Shown here: piece after piece, positions 16,541 through 22,806 of the stretch
Numbering within the stretch: position 1 is the first letter of the stretch
Layout of the letters: each line of letters begins with the position of its first letter
NCBI GenBank assembly: GCA_034211175.1
Contig: JAXHUH010000168.1
Span: forward strand, 1-22,806
Source of the DNA: JAXHUH01 sp034211175
Lineage (GTDB): Bacteria > Actinomycetota > Acidimicrobiia > Acidimicrobiales > CAIXPF01
Direction of reading: 5' to 3'
DNA: 22,806 nucleotides
Program-made: the position numbers and the translations under genes
Notes under the pieces: model-generated
Database searches by the model: none
What the model was told of the DNA's origin: nothing
What the model saw: only the letters and a program-made list of their open reading frames with translations

Positions 16541-16558
16541 GGACTCGACAGTCCATTC
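16537..16558. promoter_or_regulatory. TetR operator 2
   Basis: Perfect inverted repeat with 9-bp arms, GAATGGACT-CGAC-AGTCCATTC. Its centre is 32 bp (about three helical turns) from that of operator 1, so two bound dimers would sit on the same face of the DNA. Confidence 0.8.
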
Positions 16559-16584
16559 CACCGATCCGGACCCAGGGAGCATCG

Positions 16585-16971
16585 ATGCCCGACACCCCGG
16601 CCAGCCACGACGAACGCCTCACCCACCCCCTCCGCCATCTCGCCGAGGCGTACAACGCTCGCGACCTCGACGGCCTGTCCGCCCTCTTCGACGACGACGG
16701 CGCGCTGGTCCCCGAGCCCGGGACGAGCCTCACCGGGCTCGCGAGGCGCGAGGGGCTCGCCGGCTTCCTCGAGCTCGGCGGGACGATGTCGGTCGAGGTG
16801 CTCGACGTGGTCGAGACCGGCGACATCGCACTCACCCGCACCCGGTGGTCGATCGACCAGGGCAACGGCACGCCGATCGCCGACATCGGGGCCGAGGTGC
16901 TGCGCCGCCAGGCCGACGGCTCGTGGCGCTTCCTCATCGACAGCCCGTTCAGCAACCGCGCCGCCGCGTAA
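16585..16971 (+). CDS. NTF2/SnoaL-like domain protein
   Basis: 128 residues with the cone-shaped NTF2-like pattern: an N-terminal helix (LRHLAEAYNARDLDGLSALF), DDDGALVPEPG, a central GLARREGLAGFLELG helix, then strands ending in LRRQADGSWRFLIDSPF. Such small proteins are often annotated as SgcJ/EcaC or YybH-like and include isomerases, hydrolases and ligand-binding proteins, so no reaction is assigned. ATG 16585 has GGGAG 5 nt upstream; the reading frame is open further back, but that part is the operator/promoter region. It is the likely target gene of the divergent TetR regulator and is followed by a strong terminator-like hairpin. Confidence 0.88.
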   Translation: MPDTPASHDERLTHPLRHLAEAYNARDLDGLSALFDDDGALVPEPGTSLTGLARREGLAGFLELGGTMSVEVLDVVETGDIALTRTRWSIDQGNGTPIADIGAEVLRRQADGSWRFLIDSPFSNRAAA

Positions 16972-16972
16972 G

Positions 16973-17007
16973 CGTGGGGGCGGCCGGCCACACCGGCCGC
17001 CCCCACG
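16973..17007 (+). terminator. Strong terminator-like hairpin after the NTF2-like gene
   Basis: A perfect 15-bp stem (CGTGGGGGCGGCCGG with CCGGCCGCCCCCACG) and a 5-nt loop start 1 nt after the stop codon. No T-tract follows. This is the most stable simple hairpin noticed in the window. Confidence 0.75.
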
Positions 17008-17098
17008 GCAGCAGCCGCCCTCGATCCCGGCCGACATCGACTCCCGACGGACCCTTGCCAATTCTGCAAGCTCTCATGCCACACGAGACGGCGTTGAC

Positions 17099-17104
17099 TA
17101 CCGT
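17099..17104 (+). promoter_or_regulatory. -10 element for leaderless methyltransferase transcript
   Basis: TACCGT ends 6 nt before the ATG at 17111; no Shine-Dalgarno is present. Confidence 0.45.
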
Positions 17105-17110
17105 CGCGGC

Positions 17111-18043
17111 ATGGGCACGAACGCGACCGACACCACCGCCGGGGACCATCACGGCCACGGCCACGACGGGCACGGGCACGGCGGACCTCACGATCACGAC
17201 GAGCTCGACTGGGACGCCATGGGTGATCGCCTCGAGCTCGAGGGCGACCTGGCGATGCCCATGCTCGACGAGGCCCTGGCGTGGCTCGGGGAGGTGTGCA
17301 CGTCGTGGGGGACGACCGTGCGCACCGTGCTCGACGTCGGCAGCGGGCCCGGGGTCGGGGCGTGTGCCCTCGCGCTCGCCTACGAGGACGCACAGGTGGT
17401 GGCCGTCGACCCGTCGCCCGAGCTGCTCGCCCGCGCCGAGCGACGGGCCGCCCGGTTCGGCGTCGACGATCGGGTGACGACGATGGCGGCGTCGCTGCCC
17501 GACGGCGTCGACGAAGCCCCGGAGGCCCACCTCGTCTGGGCGTCGATGGTGATCCACCACGTCGCCGACCCGGCGGCCGCGCTCGACCGGCTGCGTCACC
17601 GGCTCCGCCCCGGCGGTCTCATCGCCCTGGCCGAGTTCGCCGACCCGTGGCGGTTCCTCCCCGCCGACCTCGACCTCGGCCGGCCCGGCCTCGCCGAGCG
17701 GGTCGATGCGGCATCGGCGCACTGGATCGCCACGCTGGGCTCCAACGGCCACGAGGGTGCGCCGCCCGCCGCGCTGCCGGGCGCCGTCGCGGCCGCCGGC
17801 CTCGAGATCGTGGCCGAGCGGGTCGTGCGCCACCGGATCGACCCGCCGCTGTCGGTCGACGCCCGCCAACACGTCCGCGCCCACGTCGTGCGCATGGCCG
17901 AGATGGAGACCGACCTCCTCGACGCGGACGACCGCGCCACGCTCGAGACGCTGGCCGACCCGTCCAGCCCGAACGGCATCCTCGCCCGACCCGACGTCTT
18001 CTACGAGACCTCGCGCCGCCTGCTCGCCCTCCGCCCGACCTGA
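17111..18043 (+). CDS. Class I SAM-dependent methyltransferase with His-rich N-terminus
   Basis: 310 residues. Residues 12-30 are Gly/His/Asp-rich with eight His, followed by an ELDWDAMGDRLE helix. The Rossmann methyltransferase core comes next: motif I VLDVGSGPGVGA (around 74-85), motif II VVAVDPSPELL, a WASMVIHHVADP segment (motif IV region) and LRPGGLIALAEF. The substrate is unknown; the catalytic core is closest in style to methyltransferase domain 11/25 proteins. The His-rich tail might bind Zn, Ni or Co, or be an unstructured linker. The preceding gene is closed by a hairpin, so this is probably a single-gene unit; it converges on acpS with 22 bp between them. Confidence 0.9.
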   Translation: MGTNATDTTAGDHHGHGHDGHGHGGPHDHDELDWDAMGDRLELEGDLAMPMLDEALAWLGEVCTSWGTTVRTVLDVGSGPGVGACALALAYEDAQVVAVDPSPELLARAERRAARFGVDDRVTTMAASLPDGVDEAPEAHLVWASMVIHHVADPAAALDRLRHRLRPGGLIALAEFADPWRFLPADLDLGRPGLAERVDAASAHWIATLGSNGHEGAPPAALPGAVAAAGLEIVAERVVRHRIDPPLSVDARQHVRAHVVRMAEMETDLLDADDRATLETLADPSSPNGILARPDVFYETSRRLLALRPT

Positions 18044-18065
18044 ACCGGGGAGCCGGCGCCGCAGC

Positions 18066-18440
18066 TCAGTCGGCGAGGGCGACCGCCACGGCCTGGGCGA
18101 TCGTGTCGGTGTGGGTGAGCGACACCAGCCATCGGCCGACGCCGCGCTCGGTGGCGAGGTCGGCGGCGGCGCCGGTCAGCCTCAGCGCCGGCGCGCCCGA
18201 CTCGGCGTCGCGCACGACCTCGATCTCGGACAGCTTCGCCTTCCACAACCCGACGCCGAGGGCCTTGAGGACCGCTTCCTTGGCCGCGAACCGGGCCGCG
18301 TACCGTTCGGCCGAGTCCTTGGCCGACTCGGCGTAGGCCTGCTCGGCGTCGGTGAACACCCGGGTCACGAACCCCGGCCGCCGGGCGACGATCGCCCGCA
18401 TCCTGGCCACGTCGACGGCGTCGATCCCGATCCCGATCAC
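18066..18440 (-). CDS. acpS: Holo-[acyl-carrier-protein] synthase AcpS
   Basis: Transfers 4'-phosphopantetheine from CoA to the serine of acyl carrier protein; cytosolic trimer. The 124-residue protein has the N-terminal GIGIDAVDVARM with the Mg-binding Asp7, the RYAARFAAKEAVLKALG motif with Glu55, and the C-terminal VSLTHTDTIAQAVAVA strand/helix. It starts with GTG and has no evident Shine-Dalgarno. In Streptomyces and other actinobacteria acpS lies between glmS and nnr; here glmS is upstream, while nnr is 7.7 kb downstream past the accessory genes. Confidence 0.96.
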   Translation of the reverse strand: MIGIGIDAVDVARMRAIVARRPGFVTRVFTDAEQAYAESAKDSAERYAARFAAKEAVLKALGVGLWKAKLSEIEVVRDAESGAPALRLTGAAADLATERGVGRWLVSLTHTDTIAQAVAVALAD

Positions 18441-18498
18441 ACCACCATCATCGCCGCACGGAGCGCAGACGTCTGGCAGCGCCGACCCCGGGCACGCC

Positions 18499-18570
18499 TC
18501 ACTCGTCGTGGTACCGGGCCCGGACGATCACCATGCCGTCCACCTGGTCGCGATGGCGACGAGGTTGCCG
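18499..18570 (-). pseudogene. Remnant of a YoeB/Txe-type toxin (3' end only)
   Basis: In one minus-strand frame the last 16 codons read DQVDGMVIVRARYHDE before a TGA at 18499. This resembles the C-terminus of YoeB-family mRNA interferases (VDGD..VIV..ARYHY). Only about 70 nt separate it from the antitoxin stop at 18578, so most of the normal 85-residue toxin is missing. Just upstream a fragment reading NLV in another frame may be the LVY part, implying a frameshift as well. Identity rests on a short match plus linkage to the antitoxin remnant. Confidence 0.5.
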
Positions 18571-18577
18571 AGCCGAG

Positions 18578-18828
18578 TCACCGGTCCAGCTCGTGCTCCT
18601 CGAACTCACCGCGTCGCGCCTGGTCGAGGCTCTCCAGGAGGTGTCGCGCATTGGCCGGCGACACCAACAGGTGGGCGGTCTCCTCCAGGGCCCGGTACTC
18701 GTGAGCGCCATGAGCACGGCGTTGCCGGCGGGCGACACGAGCTCGATGGTCGTGCGGTCGTCGTTGACCTGGGCGATCAGCGACAGGAGCTGCTCTCGAG
18801 CCTCGCTCGCGGTGACGGCCGTCGTCGT
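18578..18828 (-). pseudogene. Frameshifted YefM/Phd-type antitoxin
   Basis: Two minus-strand frames together reproduce a YefM antitoxin. The first gives AVTASEAREQLLSLIAQVN, then a short DDRTT link, then IELVSPAGNAVLM. After about base 18702 the next frame continues EYRALEETAHLLVSPANAR and then HLLESLDQARRGE, ending HELDR and a stop at 18578. Loss of one base near 18700-18702 explains the break. No ATG, GTG or TTG starts the first frame at the expected place; three ACG codons follow an AGAGG ribosome-binding-like sequence, so the start may also be lost. It is flanked downstream by the toxin remnant. The decayed state is inferred from sequence and would be overturned by a sequencing error at the break. 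Confidence 0.7.
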
Positions 18829-18883
18829 CCTCTCGTCCCGGTGCCAGCTGCTCGACCGTACCGACGCCCGGAGCCGTCGTACA

Positions 18884-18921
18884 CCGTGACCGAACCGGCG
18901 TGGCGAACCGACGGGTCACGG
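18884..18921 (-). terminator. Inverted repeat downstream of the GlmS-like gene
   Basis: CCGTGACC and GGTCACGG (8-bp arms, 22-nt loop) lie about 53-90 nt past the stop at 18974. The loop holds a direct repeat CGAACCG. It may be a terminator or an operator. The rest of 18441-18973 holds only the toxin-antitoxin remnant; no other gene was recognised. Confidence 0.35.
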
Positions 18922-18973
18922 CGCCGTTGTGCACGCCGGGGCGAGCGCGCCGAGCCTGGCCGCCGACGCCGGG

Positions 18974-21900
18974 TCAGGCGCGCCAGCGTTGGGCGAGGAG
19001 GGGGACGGGCTCGACGAAGAGGTCGGCGGTCGGCTGGGCGGCGAGCAGGTCGTCGCGGAAGCTCGGCTCGGTCTCGGTGACCGCGTCGACGAGCGACGTG
19101 TAGCGCTTGCGGTAGCCGCTCAGCGCGCTGCGCAGCGTCGGCACCGCCAGGTCGTCGGCGAAGCGCACGTGCAGCAGCGTGATCCCGACGACCTGGGCGT
19201 CCTTGACCTCGGGCACGATGACCAGCAGCCGGCCGTCGTAGCCCCGGGTCACCAGCACCGCCCGCTCGGTGGCGACCCGGTGCTTCGAGCCCCGCAGCTG
19301 CGGGCTGCGCTCGGTGCGCAGCGGCAGGTCGAGGGCGATGCCGCCGCGGTCGACGACCGAGATCGTGGCGCCGCCGTCATCGACGCGGCCCTCGATCCGG
19401 TACCGGGTCCAGCCGGTCACCTCGTCGACGAGCGGGTCGAGCGCAGCGAGCGTCCGCAGCGTCTCGTAGCTGAGCCGGTCGCGGGCCGCGCCGGCGGTGA
19501 GCACCGAGTGGACCAGCGGGACCTGGAGCAGGCCCTCCTCGGACCGGGAGATGCCGACCGTGACCGTCTTGGCCTGGTGCTTGATGGCGTCGACCGGCCG
19601 GGTGAGCTGGTCGATGGCGTCGGTCAGCGCCCGGGTCAGGTCCTCGACGACAACGCTCGGCGTGCCGACCTTGCCGTACTCGAGCTGGTAGGCCCCGAGC
19701 GGGAACACGCCGGTGGCGTAGCGCAGCAGCGACGCCACCCGCACCGCGGTGTTGGCCTCGAGGTGACCGTCGTAGTTGCCCGAGCGGAGACCGTCGTGGA
19801 ACCGCGCGGTCACCGGCTCGAACGCGGGCCGGAGCTGGCGGAGCAGGTCGTCGGGGTCGCCGTCGGCCGCGACCCGGGTCGTGGCCGACTCGACCGCGGC
19901 CCGCGCCTCTCGCAGGGGTACGGCGAGGGAGTCGATGGCCAGGGCGGCCTCGTAGCCGAACAGGTGCCCGACCATGGTGGCGAGCACGAAGGCGAGGCGG
20001 GGATGGGTCTCGGGCACCGTCAGGCGGGCCAGGGCGGCCGTGAACCGCTCCTCGCCGCGGGTGGCGATCACGATCGGCGCCGCCCGGTGGGCCCGGTAGA
20101 TGCCCACCTCCTTGGCGACGTCGTCGGCGGTCGAGCCGGTGAGTCCGGCCGCGCACACGAGGATCAGCGGCTCCGAGGACAGGTCGATGTGCTTCTTGTC
20201 CTCGGTCGCGTCGCAGGCGATCGACTTGTAGCAGAGCTCCGACAGCTTGATCCGCAGCTCCTGGGCGGCGATGCGGTTCGTGCCGTTGCCGACGAGGGCC
20301 CAGTAGCGGCGAGACGGCGCGTGGGTGCGGGCGGCATCGGCGATCTCGCCCCGGGTGCCGAGCACCTCGACCATGGCGTCGGGCAGCGTGCGCAGCGCGG
20401 TCAGCACGGCCTGGCGCTCCTCGGCGGTGTCGGCCTCGGCCGAACCGTCGGCGCCGACGATGTCGGCGATGGCCATGGCCAGGAGGAAGCCGGCGGCGAT
20501 CTGGGAGTAGAACGCCTTCGTCGACGCCACGCTCATCTCCACGTCGCGCCCGTCGGACGTGTAGAGGACGCCGTCGGACTTGTCGACGAGGTCGCTCCCC
20601 CGCCGGTTCACGATCGAGATGACCCGGGCGCCCCGCGCCCGTACGAGGTCGACCGTGCGGTTGGTGTCGGTCGTGGTGCCCGACTGGCTGATGGCGATGA
20701 CCAGCGTGTCGGACATGTCGTGACGGAGCGTGAACCCGCTGAGCTCGGTGGCGGGCAGCGCCTCGACCCGCAGACGCCGGGGCCCGACCGCCGCGGTGAG
20801 GGCGGCCGCGAGGCTCTGGCCGGCGACCGCGGCGGTGCCCTGGCCGATGACGGAGACGTGGTTGACCGAGCCGTCCGCGAGCGCGGCCCGCACGTCGTCG
20901 GGCAGCGTGCCCGCCGGCAGCTCGACCCGCAGGTCGTCGTCGACGCCGACGAGCTTGCCCCGCAGCGTCTTGCGGAACGACGACGGCGCCTCGGAGATCT
21001 CCTTGAGGAGATAGTGCGGCGCGGTGCCCCGGTCGATGTCGCGGGTCGTGATCTGGGGGACGAGGAGCTCGTCCTCGCGGACCGCCAGCTCGGTGCCGTC
21101 ATAGGCGACCCGGCGGATCGACGCGAGGTCACCCGCCGTGCGGGCGTCGAGGGCGATGACCTGGCCGCGGCTCGCGGTCGGGTTGTCGAGGTTGCCCGGG
21201 GTCTCGCCGTCCATCCGCAGGTAACGGCCGGCGGTCTCGACGACGCCGTACGGCTCGCTGGCCACGATCGTGGAGTCCTCGGCGAGGCCGATGTAGAGGG
21301 CCTGGCCGCTGCCCCGCAGTGCGCACAGCAGCGTCTCGCCGTCGGCGGCCGCGTTGGCGGTGATGGCGACCGAGCCCTCGAGCGTGGCGACGGTCTCGCG
21401 GAACGCCTCGACGAGCTCTGCGCCGCCGGCGAGGCGTCGCGACACCAACGTCGGGATCACCTTGGCGTCGGTCGTGATCTCGCTGCGGATGCGCAGGCCG
21501 TGGGCCGCCTTCAGGTCGGCGAAGTTGTCGACGTCGCCGTTGAGGGCGGCGGTCACGTACGGGCCGCCGCGCTGGTCGATCTCCTCGGCGTTGAGCGGGT
21601 GGGCGTTCGCCTGGCTGATGATGCCGACGCTGGCCCACCGGGTGTGGCCGGTGACGACCGCACGGGCGGTGTCCGCGGCGACCGCCCGACGCAGCAGGTC
21701 GTCGTTGCGCAGGTCGCGGCGCATCGACGCGGTGTTGTCGCCCAGCTCGCCGATCTCGGCCGCGGCCTTGTAGACGAAGCTCAGGTGGCCCTCGGGCGTG
21801 ACCCGCACCGAGCACGTGCCGAAGAGGTCGTCGGCGGTGCGCTCCTCGAGGAGCGCGGCGACGGTCGGCGAGTCGAGGTCGAGGCCGTGGTCGATGACGA

Positions 21901-22447
21901 GGACGTGGAGGCCCGCCGAGTCGCGGCCCCGGACCTCGAGGCGGTCGAGTGCGGAGAGGGCCTCCTGGATCGACAGGTAGACCTCGATCGCGGACATCGA
22001 CGGCGCCGGCCCGGCGAGGGCGTCGACCTCACGGGCGGTGCGCAGCCGGTCCTGCTGGACGGCCCACAGCGCGTCGCGGCAGCGCACGAACGCGGCGTTG
22101 ATCGACTCCAGCCCGACGCCACCGGTGCGGGCGGCACGGCGGTCGAACTCGGCCTCGAGCCGGCCGACGCCGTCGGCGATGCGCTCGAGCCGGGTGGCCG
22201 CGGCGCCGGCGAGGCCCCGGTCGGCGAGCAGCGCGGACACGCCGGGTGCGCCACGCAGGAGGGTGTCGACCTCGACGAGTGGGGCGCGCACGGCCTCGAG
22301 CGTGCCCTCGAGGTCGTGGTCACCGGCGTGGGGCTCTGTGACACCGTCCAGTGCGGTGACGGCCACGTCGAGCGCGGCCACGATCTCGGAGACGTCCGGG
22401 ACCGGCCGACTCGACCGGCGCCGGAGAACCGCGATGATCCCGCACAT
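18974..22447 (-). CDS. glmS: Very large GlmS-like protein: glutamine amidotransferase type II (split) + two SIS domains + C-terminal extension
   Basis: 1157 residues, against about 600-620 for normal glucosamine-6-phosphate synthase, which makes GlcN-6-P from Fru-6-P and Gln for the cell wall. It starts MCGIIAVLRR with nucleophile Cys2; AGGAG lies 11 nt upstream of the ATG. The glutaminase fold is interrupted by about 145 helical residues (12-155), then resumes with RGRDSAGL (173-180), GHTRWAS (267-273), NAHP (281-284), LNGDVDNF and TTDAKVI with Asp327. SIS1 has ISQSGTTTDT (586-595) and ASTKAF (641-646). SIS2 has ELRIKLSE with Lys734 and Glu737 aligning with E. coli Lys485/Glu488, and DKKHID with His753 aligning with His504. 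About 100 extra residues follow (843-945), then an AKTVTVG segment (959-965) like the GlmS C-terminus, and about 190 more residues of no known family. The key catalytic residues are present, so activity is likely; regulation or substrate may differ. It sits at the glmS position next to acpS. Confidence 0.85.
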   Translation of the reverse strand: MCGIIAVLRRRSSRPVPDVSEIVAALDVAVTALDGVTEPHAGDHDLEGTLEAVRAPLVEVDTLLRGAPGVSALLADRGLAGAAATRLERIADGVGRLEAEFDRRAARTGGVGLESINAAFVRCRDALWAVQQDRLRTAREVDALAGPAPSMSAIEVYLSIQEALSALDRLEVRGRDSAGLHVLVIDHGLDLDSPTVAALLEERTADDLFGTCSVRVTPEGHLSFVYKAAAEIGELGDNTASMRRDLRNDDLLRRAVAADTARAVVTGHTRWASVGIISQANAHPLNAEEIDQRGGPYVTAALNGDVDNFADLKAAHGLRIRSEITTDAKVIPTLVSRRLAGGAELVEAFRETVATLEGSVAITANAAADGETLLCALRGSGQALYIGLAEDSTIVASEPYGVVETAGRYLRMDGETPGNLDNPTASRGQVIALDARTAGDLASIRRVAYDGTELAVREDELLVPQITTRDIDRGTAPHYLLKEISEAPSSFRKTLRGKLVGVDDDLRVELPAGTLPDDVRAALADGSVNHVSVIGQGTAAVAGQSLAAALTAAVGPRRLRVEALPATELSGFTLRHDMSDTLVIAISQSGTTTDTNRTVDLVRARGARVISIVNRRGSDLVDKSDGVLYTSDGRDVEMSVASTKAFYSQIAAGFLLAMAIADIVGADGSAEADTAEERQAVLTALRTLPDAMVEVLGTRGEIADAARTHAPSRRYWALVGNGTNRIAAQELRIKLSELCYKSIACDATEDKKHIDLSSEPLILVCAAGLTGSTADDVAKEVGIYRAHRAAPIVIATRGEERFTAALARLTVPETHPRLAFVLATMVGHLFGYEAALAIDSLAVPLREARAAVESATTRVAADGDPDDLLRQLRPAFEPVTARFHDGLRSGNYDGHLEANTAVRVASLLRYATGVFPLGAYQLEYGKVGTPSVVVEDLTRALTDAIDQLTRPVDAIKHQAKTVTVGISRSEEGLLQVPLVHSVLTAGAARDRLSYETLRTLAALDPLVDEVTGWTRYRIEGRVDDGGATISVVDRGGIALDLPLRTERSPQLRGSKHRVATERAVLVTRGYDGRLLVIVPEVKDAQVVGITLLHVRFADDLAVPTLRSALSGYRKRYTSLVDAVTETEPSFRDDLLAAQPTADLFVEPVPLLAQRWRA

Positions 22448-22655
22448 GGCTCGATGAGCTCCTCTCGACGCGACGTGGCACTCCGCCCGAGGCCTTCCGT
22501 CCGATCGGCGCGGGTGGCAGCCCACCAGCGTACGACGGCCACCGGGTCCTTCCGCCCCGGGGACTCTGCTGTGCCCGACTTCGGGCACAGGACCGCCCCG
22601 ATGGGGGTGGCGCACCTTCGACGCCGCCCGCCTCCAGGTGAGCTCGGCCCAGCCT
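22448..22655. other. Upstream region of the GlmS-like gene with a palindrome
   Basis: No gene recognised. A perfect inverted repeat CTGTGCCCGA-CT-TCGGGCACAG (22569-22590) lies about 120 bp upstream of the start codon. On the minus strand TACGCT (22527-22532) is a possible -10 about 80 nt before the ATG, but without a clear -35. The palindrome could be an operator for this promoter or a terminator of an upstream gene. Confidence 0.5.
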
Positions 22656-22742
22656 CAGCTGAACGCAGCTCGACCGGCGGAGCCCAGCTGAACGCAGCTC
22701 GACCGGCGCAGCCCAGCTGAACGCAGCTCGACCGGCTCAGCC
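22656..22742. repeat. Tandem repeat array A: 29-nt unit, three copies
   Basis: Copies at 22656-22684, 22685-22713 and 22714-22742 each begin CAGCTGAACGCAGCTCGACC and differ only in the last few bases. The unit contains the small inverted repeat AGCT-GAACGC-AGCT. A 29-nt period does not keep a reading frame, so this is probably non-coding. Confidence 0.93.
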
Positions 22743-22806
22743 GGCGAGCGAGGCTCAGCCGGCGAGCGAGGACCAGCCGGCGAGCGAGGACCAGCCGGCG
22801 AGCGAG
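22738..22806. repeat. Tandem repeat array B: 18-nt unit, at least 3.8 copies, runs off the window end
   Basis: Units CAGCCGGCGAGCGAGG plus two variable bases (CT or AC) at 22738-22755, 22756-22773 and 22774-22791, with a 15-nt partial copy to 22806. It overlaps the end of array A by 5 bases. The copy number outside the window is unknown. Confidence 0.93.

Noticed and set aside
18929..22720. 1263-codon plus-strand open frame opposite the GlmS-like gene
   Set aside because: It is antisense to a gene with complete catalytic motifs, its protein is Arg/Gly/Asp/Val-rich without recognisable domains, and long antisense frames are common in GC-rich coding DNA.
22656..22806. CRISPR array
   Set aside because: The repeats are directly abutting with no unique spacers, and no cas gene is nearby.

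Overview
The window is high-GC DNA in which many genes start with GTG and many stops and starts overlap. It holds the actinobacterial gene order glmS - acpS - nnr - alr - tsaE - tsaB - rimI - tsaD - groES - groEL, all on the minus strand. Gene order and sequence style fit an actinobacterium, perhaps of the class Acidimicrobiia (Ilumatobacter/Iamia-like). The class assignment is inference; no 16S rRNA gene is present.

Layout. 1-978 (+) is the 3' part of a membrane-anchored von Willebrand factor A protein. 1168-3457 (-) is groES-groEL behind a perfect CIRCE/HrcA operator and a recognisable promoter. 3552-6383 (-) is a tightly overlapped tsaE-tsaB-rimI-tsaD operon (tRNA t6A synthesis plus an N-acetyltransferase). 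6633-10311 (-) is nnr-alr followed by a DUF3524 glycosyltransferase related to the tRNA-queuosine mannosyltransferase QTMAN/GTDC1; adjacent genes overlap by GTGA.

10413-18043 interrupts the conserved order with accessory genes. It holds an ECF sigma factor, an overlapping membrane anti-sigma-like protein and a paralogue of that protein. Each of the two large proteins carries two copies of an unfamiliar two-cysteine extracellular module, each followed by a PASTA domain. Next come an LHPP-like HAD hydrolase, an alpha/beta hydrolase, a TetR regulator divergent from an NTF2/SnoaL-like gene with two palindromic operators between them, and a His-rich methyltransferase.

18066-18440 (-) is acpS. 18499-18828 (-) is the decayed remnant of a YefM/YoeB-type toxin-antitoxin pair. 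18974-22447 (-) is a very large GlmS-like protein of 1157 aa, about twice the family norm, whose glutaminase domain is split by an inserted helical region. The window ends in two abutting tandem repeat arrays (29-nt and 18-nt units).

The best candidate for an undescribed system is the ECF sigma / (two-Cys module + PASTA) pair. It lies between cell-wall precursor genes (glmS, alr), and an ECF-type promoter motif precedes the second PASTA gene, so an envelope-sensing circuit with a regulated paralogous receptor is a reasonable inference. The enlarged GlmS and the bacterial QTMAN-like glycosyltransferase are the next most interesting items.
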